NCBI GenBank assembly: GCA_964460315.1
Contig: CAYWPQ010000001.1
Location: 1-64,000 of the forward strand
Length of the DNA: 64,000 nt
Source of the DNA: Lacustribacter sp964460315
GTDB taxonomy: Bacteria > Pseudomonadota > Gammaproteobacteria > Burkholderiales > Burkholderiaceae_A
Direction of reading: 5' to 3'
Part shown: in pieces, positions 1 through 7,925 of the stretch
Numbering within the stretch: the stretch's first letter is position 1
Layout: each line of letters opens with the position of its first letter
Notes under the pieces: model-generated
Database searches by the model: none
What the model was told of the DNA's origin: nothing
What the model saw: the letters and a program-made list of their open reading frames with translations, nothing else
Translations under genes and position numbers: made by a program

Positions 1-626
1 ACGTTCTGACCAATCTCGAAAGCTGTTTCGTCCGTCAGCGAGATTCGACCCTTGCGCATGTCAGACATCAGGTTCTCGATGCCTGAACGAAGGCTCTCAC
101 CCTGGGACTGAACAAGCTTTTGCTGAGCCTCGGGATTCGTTGCAAAAAAATTGGTGGGCGATGTCGCGTCGATCCACTGCTGGGTCATGAACTTCAAACG
201 CGCCAGGGTTTTGGGGTCGGTCTGAACGGCGTCGGTCATGGCGTTCAGCGTTTTTGCATTCAAAACATACAAAGCCGCAAGCCCAGCGAAATAGGAATCA
301 AGCCAGGTGGGATTGTTAAAACGACGGTCCTCGGCGGCCAAAGCCAGCATGTCGGGCTTGGACACCATCAGCCGGCCAAGGTCTTCAAGGTACTGCTTTT
401 GAATCGCCTGGACTTTTTCAGGGACAAGCTGCATGGGGGGCACGGCGGGGTTGGCGCTGCTGGGTGCTGGCACCATGGAAGTCGCTGGGGCTGACGCACT
501 GGGCATGGGGGACGAATTCGAGGATCCGGCACCGATGGACTGCTGTGTTTCGATTCCTCTGCGACGAATTCTCTTCGGCCGAATCCTTGGTTTTGGAGTC
601 AGCCGGCCTGGGCGGCCTTGCACCAT
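1..626 (-). CDS. phaC: Class I poly(3-hydroxyalkanoate) synthase, N-terminal part only
   Basis: Polymerises 3-hydroxyacyl-CoA into polyhydroxyalkanoate at the granule surface. Only the first ~208 codons lie in the window; the lipase-box catalytic part is beyond base 1. The visible protein has a variable basic and Pro/Ser-rich N-terminus (about residues 1-65), then the conserved PhaC N-domain with segments such as NPTWLDSYFAGLAALYVLNA, TQQWIDATSPTNFFATNPEA and QGESLRSGIENLMSDMRKG, which align well with the Cupriavidus enzyme from memory. The ATG at 626 follows AGAGGG with 7 nt spacing, which fixes the start. It lies 62 nt downstream of pgeF on the same strand, with a perfect hairpin in between. 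The phasin gene at 52.7 kb fits PHB storage in this organism. Confidence 0.93.
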   Translation of the reverse strand, partial: MVQGRPGRLTPKPRIRPKRIRRRGIETQQSIGAGSSNSSPMPSASAPATSMVPAPSSANPAVPPMQLVPEKVQAIQKQYLEDLGRLMVSKPDMLALAAEDRRFNNPTWLDSYFAGLAALYVLNAKTLNAMTDAVQTDPKTLARLKFMTQQWIDATSPTNFFATNPEAQQKLVQSQGESLRSGIENLMSDMRKGRISLTDETAFEIGQN

Positions 627-642
627 CGTAATACCCTCTTTC

Positions 643-669
643 GCAGAATGCTTCTATAAGTCATTCTGC
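643..669. promoter_or_regulatory. Perfect inverted repeat just upstream of the phaC ribosome binding site
   Basis: Arms GCAGAATG and CATTCTGC (8 bp, perfect) flank an 11-nt centre, directly upstream of the phaC Shine-Dalgarno sequence. A second, shorter dyad (CTGCA / TGCAG, 666-684) overlaps its right edge. There is no T-run, so it does not look like a terminator. An operator or a 5'-UTR hairpin affecting phaC is possible; the regulator is not known. Confidence 0.5.
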
Positions 670-688
670 ATAGGCTTGGTGCAGGGTG

Positions 689-1582
689 TCAACTCGGGGT
701 TTCGAGCCCAATGGCCGACGCCATGCGGCCGCAGACCGAATCGCGTCGATACGAAAAGTACCTTTCAGGGCTCTGAAGAACGCATTCCTGATCCCTCGCT
801 AAATGAATCCTGGGTAAACAATTGAGGCTTTCGGCCCACTGGCTAATTCTGAGGTGTGCGAGCCTCTGAAGATCAGCGAACCACTTCAGTTCCCCACCCA
901 CGGAAGGGGCCCGCTTAAATGCGGCGGCGGGGTCTAGTCTGGGCGCAATATCTCCCGAAGCAATGCCCCGTGTCGAATCACGATGTAACGCTGGCGATAA
1001 AAATGCGCGGCGAACCTCGTCACCCACCTCAAATGAATCGGGCCCAATGCAGGGGCCCATCCAGATCCACCAGTGTTCCTGGCCTCGATCTATCCCGTGA
1101 GGGCTCTCTTCGAGCATGGCATTCAGAGTTGCTTCGATCACCCCCGCCGCAAGGCCGCGCCAACCTGCATGAATCGCCGCGAACTGACCGGTCGAAGGCC
1201 TTGCCACGAGCATCGGCAGGCAGTCAGCGGTCATCACGACAGAGGCCCCGCTGCCCAGGCCCTGCCGCCCCATGGAGGCATCCGCCCTCGCCCCATGGAC
1301 CGGCGCCAAGGCTTGCGAAAGGTGAAGCACCTCGGTGCCATGCACCTGGGTGAGCCAAGCCAGCGGAGCTGAAAAAAATTGCTGAAGCGTTTTTCGATTC
1401 TCGGCCACGTGTTCTGGTTCATCGCCCACGTGATCGCCAAAATTCAAAGACGAATATGCGCCACTGGAGCTTCCACCTTCCCTGCGGGTCTGGACAGCAA
1501 GAAACCCTTGAGGGAAAAAGCCATCGATTCGATCAATTCCCGGCGCAAGCTCGGTCTTACGAAATTCAGCCTCAAGAATCAT
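689..1582 (-). CDS. pgeF: PgeF/YfiH family purine nucleoside phosphorylase-like (laccase-domain) protein
   Basis: Member of the DUF152/YfiH family. Homologues act as zinc-dependent purine nucleoside phosphorylase/adenosine deaminase or in peptidoglycan-precursor editing. The family zinc motifs are present: TQVHG (His near 81), TADCLP (Cys near 121) and HAGWRG (His near 138). About 297 residues, slightly longer than the ~245-residue average because of a longer N-terminus. An upstream TTG at 1594 is possible, but the ATG at 1582 has GAGG 6 nt before it and is preferred. It overlaps the end of rluD by 11 nt, the rluD-pgeF pairing common in proteobacteria, which implies translational coupling. 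Confidence 0.92.
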   Translation of the reverse strand: MILEAEFRKTELAPGIDRIDGFFPQGFLAVQTRREGGSSSGAYSSLNFGDHVGDEPEHVAENRKTLQQFFSAPLAWLTQVHGTEVLHLSQALAPVHGARADASMGRQGLGSGASVVMTADCLPMLVARPSTGQFAAIHAGWRGLAAGVIEATLNAMLEESPHGIDRGQEHWWIWMGPCIGPDSFEVGDEVRRAFLSPALHRDSTRGIASGDIAPRLDPAAAFKRAPSVGGELKWFADLQRLAHLRISQWAESLNCLPRIHLARDQECVLQSPERYFSYRRDSVCGRMASAIGLETPS

Positions 1583-2582
1583 TGGGTACCTCAACCGCTC
1601 GCTCTGAGATTCCTGCCAGACCCAAAACGGACATGAACGCTGGTGGTGGATTCATCGACCAGCTCACGATCTGGTTGCTCACCGGATGTCGCAGGCTTAA
1701 TCGCTGAGCGTGAAGCGCCTGACCGGGAAGCATCTCTTGAATTCGTTTGGCACCCTCTTGGATTCGGGAGGCATGCGGTGCATGGCGGGTGTAGGTCTGA
1801 TCACCCACCAGCGGGTGTTGAATGTGCTCGAGGTGCACACGAATCTGATGGGTCCGGCCGGTTTCAAGCCGACAGCGAAGCAAGGTTACGGGCATGCCGA
1901 AGAGTTCACCGGTTGCAAGAGGCTTGACATGGGTGATGGCGTGCTTTCCCTTGCCCTCGGGCAGGACCGCCATGCGCTGACGGTCTTTGGGGTCACGCCC
2001 CATAAAGGTGTCCAGCGTCTGCGCGAAAACGATTCCCCAAACTAGGGCCAGATACTGCCGTGACACGCTTCGTTCTTGCAGCTGGGCCACCAGACTCACC
2101 TGGGCCGGGATGGTCTTGGCCACCACCATCAATCCAGTGGTGTCGCGGTCCAGTCGATGCACGAGCCCAGACCGCGGTACCTGGCCAATTCCTGGGCAGT
2201 GGGCCATCAAGCCGTTGACCAGCGTTCCCGAGGCATGTCCTGCTGCTGGATGAACCACCAGACCCGCGGGCTTATTCACCACCAGAATCGACTCATCCTC
2301 GGCCACCAGATCAAGATCCATGGGCTCAGCCATCCAGTCATTGGCTGGGGTGGGCTCCGGTGGTGTGACCACCATCCGCTGGCCCGGACGAATGGTTTGA
2401 CTCGACTTGATCGTCTGGCCGTCAATGGTGACGAGTCCATCCGCAATCCAGCGCTGTAAAAGAGAGCGCGAAAGATCAGGGAACTGGCCACAAAGAAAGC
2501 GGTCTGCTCGCTCAGGGGCCCCGTTATAATCCCAAGACCATTCCTCTAAGCCTTCTGGATCCTCATGATCGTTGCCTTTCAT
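1572..2582 (-). CDS. rluD: 23S rRNA pseudouridine synthase, RluD type
   Basis: Converts uridines in helix 69 of 23S rRNA to pseudouridine (RluD sites 1911/1915/1917 in E. coli). An S4-like domain covers about residues 24-75 (RADRFL...SRSLLQRWI) and the catalytic domain follows, with HRLDRDTTGL, in which Asp145 is the predicted nucleophile. The open frame runs further upstream, but the ATG at 2582 gives a 336-residue protein of normal size. No clear Shine-Dalgarno is visible. Its 5' end overlaps the divergent bamD coding start by 18 nt if both chosen starts are right. Downstream it is coupled to pgeF. Confidence 0.92.
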   Translation of the reverse strand: MKGNDHEDPEGLEEWSWDYNGAPERADRFLCGQFPDLSRSLLQRWIADGLVTIDGQTIKSSQTIRPGQRMVVTPPEPTPANDWMAEPMDLDLVAEDESILVVNKPAGLVVHPAAGHASGTLVNGLMAHCPGIGQVPRSGLVHRLDRDTTGLMVVAKTIPAQVSLVAQLQERSVSRQYLALVWGIVFAQTLDTFMGRDPKDRQRMAVLPEGKGKHAITHVKPLATGELFGMPVTLLRCRLETGRTHQIRVHLEHIQHPLVGDQTYTRHAPHASRIQEGAKRIQEMLPGQALHAQRLSLRHPVSNQIVSWSMNPPPAFMSVLGLAGISERAVEVPNDS

Positions 2583-3425
2583 CGCTTGACTCGACGTCTT
2601 TCTCTCATGTTCATGATGGCCTTCTCGGTGGCTCTTCCCGTGGCACTCACGGGCTGTGCGGCCGACCCCTTGTCTCAAGATCCTACCTTGGCCTGGAGCG
2701 CAGACCGATTGTACGCAGAGGCCAAGGACGAACTTGACGCCGGCAACTGGACGGCCGGCATTCAGCTTCTTGAAAAGCTTGAGTCCCGCTACCCCTTTGG
2801 ACGCTTCGCCCAGCAGGCCCAGATCGACACCGCCTATGCGCGCTGGAAGGAAGGCGAAAACGCCCTGGCCTTGGCAGCCATCGACCGGTTTCTAAAGCTC
2901 TACCCCAACCATGAGGCGGTGGACTACGTTCTCTACCTGAAGGGGCTCATTAACTTCAACGATCGATCAAGCCTTTTCACCGCGATTACCGGAGAAGACC
3001 TTGCCGAGCGGGACCCAAGGGCCGCACGCGAGGCCTTCGACAGCTTTAAAGAACTGGTCACTCGCTTTCCCAACAGCAAATACGCCCAAGACTCGGCCGA
3101 TCGACTCGGCTATCTGGTGAACATGTTGGCGGCCAATGACGTCCACGTGGCCCGTTTTTATCTGCGTCGAGGCGCTGTGCTGGCCGCCGTGAATCGAGCC
3201 CAGGCCGTGGTGAAGCAGTACCAGGATTCCCCCGCTGTGGAAGAGGCCCTTGCCATCATGATGGTGGGTTACCGACAGCTTGGCCTGGCCGACCTCAGCA
3301 GTGACGCGCAACGCGTGCTGACCTCAAGCTTCCCGGAAAGTATTTACCTGAAGCGTGGCTATGACCCCACCATCCGGGGCGGAGCGCCCAAGCCCAAGAC
3401 CTCGTTCTGGTCAAAGATTTTTTAA
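2565..3425 (+). CDS. bamD: Outer membrane assembly lipoprotein BamD (ComL)
   Basis: Essential lipoprotein of the BAM complex that inserts beta-barrel proteins into the outer membrane. The signal peptide has an RR-containing n-region, a hydrophobic core and an LTGC lipobox (Cys31). TPR-like repeats follow, with the typical LYAEAKDELDAGNW...LEKLESRYPFG start and the family segment YLKGLINF. 286 residues, slightly longer than E. coli BamD (245). Start at ATG 2565 keeps the basic n-region; ATG 2607 would remove it. The 3' end overlaps the convergent helicase gene by 15 nt. Confidence 0.95.
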   Translation: MIVAFHRLTRRLSLMFMMAFSVALPVALTGCAADPLSQDPTLAWSADRLYAEAKDELDAGNWTAGIQLLEKLESRYPFGRFAQQAQIDTAYARWKEGENALALAAIDRFLKLYPNHEAVDYVLYLKGLINFNDRSSLFTAITGEDLAERDPRAAREAFDSFKELVTRFPNSKYAQDSADRLGYLVNMLAANDVHVARFYLRRGAVLAAVNRAQAVVKQYQDSPAVEEALAIMMVGYRQLGLADLSSDAQRVLTSSFPESIYLKRGYDPTIRGGAPKPKTSFWSKIF

Positions 3426-5384
3426 CCAGTCAATCGCCTCAGCGACGGATCGGGTTCTTCGGAAGCCCGGCAGGCTTCGGATAATTCGACGGCCATAGGC
3501 TGTTTCGGCAAGACGCCGGTCACCAATCACCACAAGGCCGCGGTCCGACTCGGATCGAATTAGGCGTCCCACACCCTGTTTTAAAAGAATTCCAGCCTCG
3601 GGTAGCTGAATGCTTGAAAAAGGGTCTCGCCCCTGCCGGGCCAGCCAGCGCGACCGTGCCTCGAGGATAGGATCATCCGGCGGCGCAAAGGGAAGCTTGT
3701 CAATCATCACCATGGTGAGTGCGCGTCCCGGAACATCCACGCCTTCCCAAAAGCTATGGCTTCCAACCAAGATGGCGCGACCATGCTCACGGAAGCGATC
3801 AATCAGCTGATGCCTTGGCGCCTCCCCCTGAATTAACACCAGCCGATCCGTGTGGGTCTGGGCCCAGCGGGTGACCCAGTCCCGGGCATGACCCACTGAA
3901 CGATGGGATGTGCAGAGCATGAAAATGCCGCCGTCAACAGCGGCGAAAAGATCCTGCATGCTGGACTGGCTCATGAGGTCCGCAATCAGGCTGGGTGATT
4001 TAGGGTCCGGCGCACCATCCGGAACAAGCAAAAGCCCCTGGTTTTGAAAATCAAACGGGCTTTCGGCAATCAGTGTGGGTGCCTCGTGCAGGCCAAGGCG
4101 ATCGGCAAAATGATGAAATGAACCCGCGATGGCGAGCGTCGCGGACACCAGTGTCCATGATCGCCGATGCTTTTCTATTTCTTGAAGAAATTTCTCTTGA
4201 ATGTCGTACGGAGTCACGTTCAGCGTGACCGAATACCGCGAACTCTCGATCCATCGAACCACAGGAGCGCCGTCGTCGTCCTCACAGAAATCACCAATGC
4301 GCGCGATTAGATCCTGGCTAAAAGCTTCCAACTGAGCAATCTCCACATGACGCTCGGCATTGATGGCCAGCACCTGATGAATAGCGATTAAAGCGTCGGT
4401 CGCCGCATCAAGACGCTCGCGCCACTGATCGCGGGTGGCCGTTGGGAGCGCATCCCAGCCGATGCGCCTTGCCGTCGCCAGGCCGTCTGCCGCGGATGCT
4501 GTCGCAGAGATGGAAGGCATCAGAAGACGAAGGTCCGACGCGGCCTTCTCGACGGCCGCGCAGAGATCGGGCCATGAGGCGGCATCGCGGGCGTGTTGCA
4601 ACCCCACCGCAAGAGCGTCACGTGCCAGATGATTGAGCAGCTGGGTGGACATGGACTGACCAAAAAACTGGGTGGCAATTTCCGGTAAAGCGTGAGCCTC
4701 ATCAATGACGATGTCATCCACCGTCGGCAGTAGTTCGCCGAAACCCTCGTCACGCAGAGCCATGTCGGCGCAGAGAAGATGATGGTTCACCACCACGATA
4801 TCGGCTTCAGCTGCACGTTTTCTGGCGGCCATCAGAAAGCAGTCATTCAGCTTGGGGCAGTCCTGGCCCAGACAGTTCTCTCGGGTGGAGGTGGCCTGCG
4901 CCCATACCGAGGCATTTTCCGGAACCGCTGAACACTCCGACACATCACCCGTTCGAGTGACCGAGGAAAAACGAACAATCTCCTGAAAGGCATGCACATC
5001 TTCCCGGCGATGGAACCGTCCATCATCCTGATGCATTTCCATTCGATGCAGGCAGAGATAGTTACTTCGACCTTTTAAAATGGCAATCTCGGCCGACACC
5101 CCCAGGGCGGCTTTCACCCGGGGCAGATCACGTTGATAGAGCTGATCTTGAAGATGCCGTGTCGCGGTGGAGACCAGAGACTTTCCCTGGGTCTTTAGCA
5201 AAGGAACCAGATAGGCAAAGGTCTTCCCCACTCCCGTGCCGGCCTCGGCGATCAAGACACCGCGGGATTCAATGTTGGCCTCAATGGCCTGGGCCAGTTT
5301 CAGCTGGCCTTCACGGAATCGATACTGGGGTGCGGCCTGAGACAGCGGACCGTCAGGGCCAAAGACCTGCTCAAGCGGGGACAT
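3411..5384 (-). CDS. DinG/YoaA-family ATP-dependent DNA helicase
   Basis: XPD-like superfamily 2 helicase of 657 residues. Walker A is AEAGTGVGKT (residues 46-55) and motif II is DEAH. Four cysteines for a 4Fe-4S cluster can be seen: one in YLCLH and three in ENCLGQDCPKLNDC. The C-terminal motor contains GSHSFWEGVDVPG and the motif VI region QGVGRLIRSESDRG. The length and the shape of the Fe-S domain fit YoaA better than DinG (716 residues in E. coli), but I cannot separate the two with certainty. Role: unwinding of damaged or R-loop DNA. The start overlaps the end of the upstream small DUF465 gene by 14 nt. Confidence 0.92.
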   Translation of the reverse strand: MSPLEQVFGPDGPLSQAAPQYRFREGQLKLAQAIEANIESRGVLIAEAGTGVGKTFAYLVPLLKTQGKSLVSTATRHLQDQLYQRDLPRVKAALGVSAEIAILKGRSNYLCLHRMEMHQDDGRFHRREDVHAFQEIVRFSSVTRTGDVSECSAVPENASVWAQATSTRENCLGQDCPKLNDCFLMAARKRAAEADIVVVNHHLLCADMALRDEGFGELLPTVDDIVIDEAHALPEIATQFFGQSMSTQLLNHLARDALAVGLQHARDAASWPDLCAAVEKAASDLRLLMPSISATASAADGLATARRIGWDALPTATRDQWRERLDAATDALIAIHQVLAINAERHVEIAQLEAFSQDLIARIGDFCEDDDGAPVVRWIESSRYSVTLNVTPYDIQEKFLQEIEKHRRSWTLVSATLAIAGSFHHFADRLGLHEAPTLIAESPFDFQNQGLLLVPDGAPDPKSPSLIADLMSQSSMQDLFAAVDGGIFMLCTSHRSVGHARDWVTRWAQTHTDRLVLIQGEAPRHQLIDRFREHGRAILVGSHSFWEGVDVPGRALTMVMIDKLPFAPPDDPILEARSRWLARQGRDPFSSIQLPEAGILLKQGVGRLIRSESDRGLVVIGDRRLAETAYGRRIIRSLPGFRRTRSVAEAIDWLKNL

Positions 5385-5580
5385 CAGGCGTGAGCTGAAT
5401 TTGAATCTGGGTCATCTGGTCTTTGAGCTGGAGTTTTCTTTTCTTCAGACGGCGAATCTGGAGCTCGTCACGAGTGCCCGAGGCTTCAAGCTGCTCGATC
5501 AAGTGATCGAGCTCACGATGCTCGGACTCAAGCTCAAGCAGACGCATCTGAAGGGTTCGTACATCGGACAGAAAAGGCAT
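5371..5580 (-). CDS. Small DUF465 (YdcH-like) coiled-coil protein
   Basis: 69 residues, almost wholly predicted coiled coil: LQMRLLELESEHRELDHLIE, then DELQIRRLKKRKLQLKDQM. The family pattern (L...H..LD..I, then LK+.KL.LKD) matches DUF465/YdcH, whose function is unknown. It is translationally coupled to the downstream helicase by a 14-nt overlap. The upstream exported-protein gene ends 6 nt before it, so the three genes probably form one transcript. Confidence 0.85.
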   Translation of the reverse strand: MPFLSDVRTLQMRLLELESEHRELDHLIEQLEASGTRDELQIRRLKKRKLQLKDQMTQIQIQLTPDVPA

Positions 5581-5586
5581 GGCAGG

Positions 5587-5988
5587 TCAGTTCGGCCTGG
5601 CGACAAGACGACGCTCGCGAACGCGTTGACGAATCTCAGCATCAATGGTGCGCAGCGCCTGGCGTTCTTGCTCTCGACGCAGATCGAACCCGCGCATGGC
5701 CGCCAGATAATCGGTCCGAATCACATCCATGCATCGGGCCGAGAGAAAGCGTTGCAGGCATTCTTCTTCACGTGCTGCGATCGCTTTTTGAAACTCCAGT
5801 CGTTCGGCCTCAATGACCACCAAGGCCTGCTCATGGGCAGGCTTACGGGATTGAAGGTCGGCATCGGGGTCTGAGGCTGCAAAAGCGGCCACTCCGATGG
5901 AAGACAAAAAGAGCAGCAAGCCCCAGGCACAGACGCTGCGCCTAGATGGTGCGGAGAAAAAACATGGGAAAATCGAAATCTTGTTCAT
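5587..5988 (-). CDS. Exported coiled-coil protein of unknown function
   Basis: 133 residues. The N-terminus has positive charges followed by a hydrophobic stretch (WGLLLFLSSIGVAAFAAS), a signal peptide with probable cleavage after AFA. The rest is charged and helical (QALVVIEAERLEFQKAIAAR). Two cysteines in EEECLQRF and SARCMD could form a disulfide in the periplasm. I recall similar exported proteins with a conserved ECYQRF-like motif in Burkholderiales, with no known function. It is the first gene of a three-gene run (this gene, DUF465, helicase) and is divergent from cysQ with an 18-nt gap, so the promoters must overlap the coding starts. Confidence 0.75.
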   Translation of the reverse strand: MNKISIFPCFFSAPSRRSVCAWGLLLFLSSIGVAAFAASDPDADLQSRKPAHEQALVVIEAERLEFQKAIAAREEECLQRFLSARCMDVIRTDYLAAMRGFDLRREQERQALRTIDAEIRQRVRERRLVARPN

Positions 5989-6006
5989 TGCCCTGATTAT
6001 CCCTTG

Positions 6007-6819
6007 ATGCGCGAAAAACAGCCATCGGCCAACGAGTTATTGGCCATCGCCGAAGCCCTTGAACCTGGTCTTGCCCTGGCCGCGAAGGCCATTTTGGATC
6101 GGTATCACCTGCCCGATCACCAGATCCAGACAAAGGCCGACCATAGCCCGGTCACGGATGCTGATTTCGCAAGCCATGACATCTTGCTGGAGGCACTGAG
6201 CCGAATCACCCCGTCCTGGCCAGTCGTCTCCGAAGAGGACGCCGAAATGGCCCTCCCGGCTCCTTCTGCCGGCTCGTTAGAGAGCTCTTCAGGCCTTGCG
6301 TCGCCCGGGGGGCCTTACTGGCTGGTGGACCCTCTGGACGGCACCAAAGAATTCATTGGCCGAACCGGTGAATTCAGCATCAACCTGGGTCTGGTTTTTG
6401 AGCATCAGCCCATTTTTGGGCTCCTCTTTGGGCCTGTCACGGACGTGCTCTATCGCGGTGGTGTGGGCGTCATGGCTGAGCGGCGAACCCCGGCTGAGGG
6501 CTGGATCCGGATTCAATGTCGAAGCCGACCGGCCGACGGTGGCGTGGTGATCTCCAGTCGTCGAAGCGCATCGTCACCTGATTCAGAAACCTTCGCTCGC
6601 CGAGACCACCTTGGATCCGCGCTCAAGTTTGGGCGAATTGCCGAGGGTAATGCGGATGTCTATCTACGTCGTGGCCCGACCATGGAATGGGACACCTGTG
6701 CAGGCCAGGCCATTGTCGAGGCCGCCGGGGGCCAGGTTCGCACCATCGACAACCAAGAACTTCGCTATGGCAAGGCCAATCGCCTGAATCCGGGATTTGT
6801 CGTGCGCGGCCGAGTCTAA
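6007..6819 (+). CDS. cysQ: 3'(2'),5'-bisphosphate nucleotidase CysQ
   Basis: Inositol-monophosphatase-fold Mg-dependent phosphatase that hydrolyses 3'-phosphoadenosine 5'-phosphate (PAP) made during sulfate assimilation. Metal-site motifs: PVTDADFASHD, SEED (around residue 78) and WLVDPLDGTKEFI, the family signature. 270 residues from the ATG at 6007; an immediately preceding TTG is an alternative. A Gly/Ser-rich insertion (PAPSAGSLESSSGLASPGG) separates the SEED motif from the signature and is longer than I expect for CysQ. The 3' end overlaps zapE (opposite strand) by 4 nt. Confidence 0.92.
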   Translation: MREKQPSANELLAIAEALEPGLALAAKAILDRYHLPDHQIQTKADHSPVTDADFASHDILLEALSRITPSWPVVSEEDAEMALPAPSAGSLESSSGLASPGGPYWLVDPLDGTKEFIGRTGEFSINLGLVFEHQPIFGLLFGPVTDVLYRGGVGVMAERRTPAEGWIRIQCRSRPADGGVVISSRRSASSPDSETFARRDHLGSALKFGRIAEGNADVYLRRGPTMEWDTCAGQAIVEAAGGQVRTIDNQELRYGKANRLNPGFVVRGRV

Positions 6820-7925
6820 GTGAAATGAGTCTGGGTCTCGCGTTTGGATGTCGCGAGATAGTCTTCCGATTGCATCTCCACCAAACGACTCACCGTTCGG
6901 TGGAACTCATTGGCTAACACGCCGTCGGTGTAGAGCTCATGCGGTGGCACTGCTGCGGACATGATGAGCTTCACCTTATGGTCATAAAGCACGTCCACAA
7001 GCCAGGTGAAACGTCTTGCTTCCGAGGACATCGCTGCCGACATCTTCGGCACCCCGGAGAGCATCACGACGTCAAACTGATGGGCAAGCTCAAGATAATC
7101 GTTTTGTGAACGCGGCCCACCACAAAGGGTTTGGAAATCAAACCAGATCAATCGACCCCGACGCTTAAACGCACGAATCTCGCGTGCTTCGATCTGCAGA
7201 ATCGCTCGGGTTTCATTGGGCTGGTCCTGCGACAGTGTAAGGAACATCTCGTCGAGCTGCTGCTCAGCGTTGGCCGTGAGCGGTGACAGATAGGCATTGA
7301 CATGACCGCGAGCCATGCGGCGATAATCCGTTCCGCCGTCCACCTGAATCACGTCCAGATGATCTTTAATCATCTCGATGGCGGGCAGCATTCGATCCCG
7401 ATGAAGCCCGTCCGGATAAAGACCGTCGGGATGATAGTTCGAGGTCATGATGAAGCCAACGCGCGCCTCAAAGAGCGCATGGAGTAGCCTCTCGAGAATC
7501 ATCGCGTCAGCGATATCCGACACATGGAATTCATCAAAGCAGATGAGACGGTAACGCCTGGCCACCCGCTGAGCCACCTCTTCAAGGGGGTTTTCGACAC
7601 CCCGAAGCTCGTGCATTTCTCGATGGGTGGCGAGCATGAATTCGTGGAAGTGCAGCCGCACCTTTCGCTCAAGCGGTACATGCGCGAAAAAACAATCCAT
7701 CAGCATGCTTTTGCCACGCCCCACCCCACCCCAGAGGTAAACCCCTCGGGGGATGGGCGGCTTGGAGATCATCTTTTTCAGTCGGCCGCCACGCTGGGCC
7801 TTATAGCCTTCCCATTCTTCAGCACAACGCTCGAGCCGCTCCGCCGCCCGAAGCTGGGCGGCGTCGGCCGAAAACCCCTGCTCTTTTAGTTGCCGTTGGT
7901 AGGCATCAAGAACAGAAACACGCAT
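6816..7925 (-). CDS. zapE: Cell division ATPase ZapE (AFG1-like)
   Basis: AFG1/ZapE-family P-loop ATPase that in E. coli binds and destabilises the FtsZ ring under low oxygen or stress. Walker A is GGVGRGKSMLMD and Walker B is LICFDEFHVSDI; the family segment TSNYHPDGLYPDGLHRDRMLP is intact. 369 residues, normal size. The ATG at 7925 shares its A with the TGA stop of lpdA (TGATG), a direct translational coupling signal; a GTG one codon upstream is possible. It is the last gene of the 2-oxoglutarate dehydrogenase run, as in other Burkholderiales. Confidence 0.95.
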   Translation of the reverse strand: MRVSVLDAYQRQLKEQGFSADAAQLRAAERLERCAEEWEGYKAQRGGRLKKMISKPPIPRGVYLWGGVGRGKSMLMDCFFAHVPLERKVRLHFHEFMLATHREMHELRGVENPLEEVAQRVARRYRLICFDEFHVSDIADAMILERLLHALFEARVGFIMTSNYHPDGLYPDGLHRDRMLPAIEMIKDHLDVIQVDGGTDYRRMARGHVNAYLSPLTANAEQQLDEMFLTLSQDQPNETRAILQIEAREIRAFKRRGRLIWFDFQTLCGGPRSQNDYLELAHQFDVVMLSGVPKMSAAMSSEARRFTWLVDVLYDHKVKLIMSAAVPPHELYTDGVLANEFHRTVSRLVEMQSEDYLATSKRETQTHFT

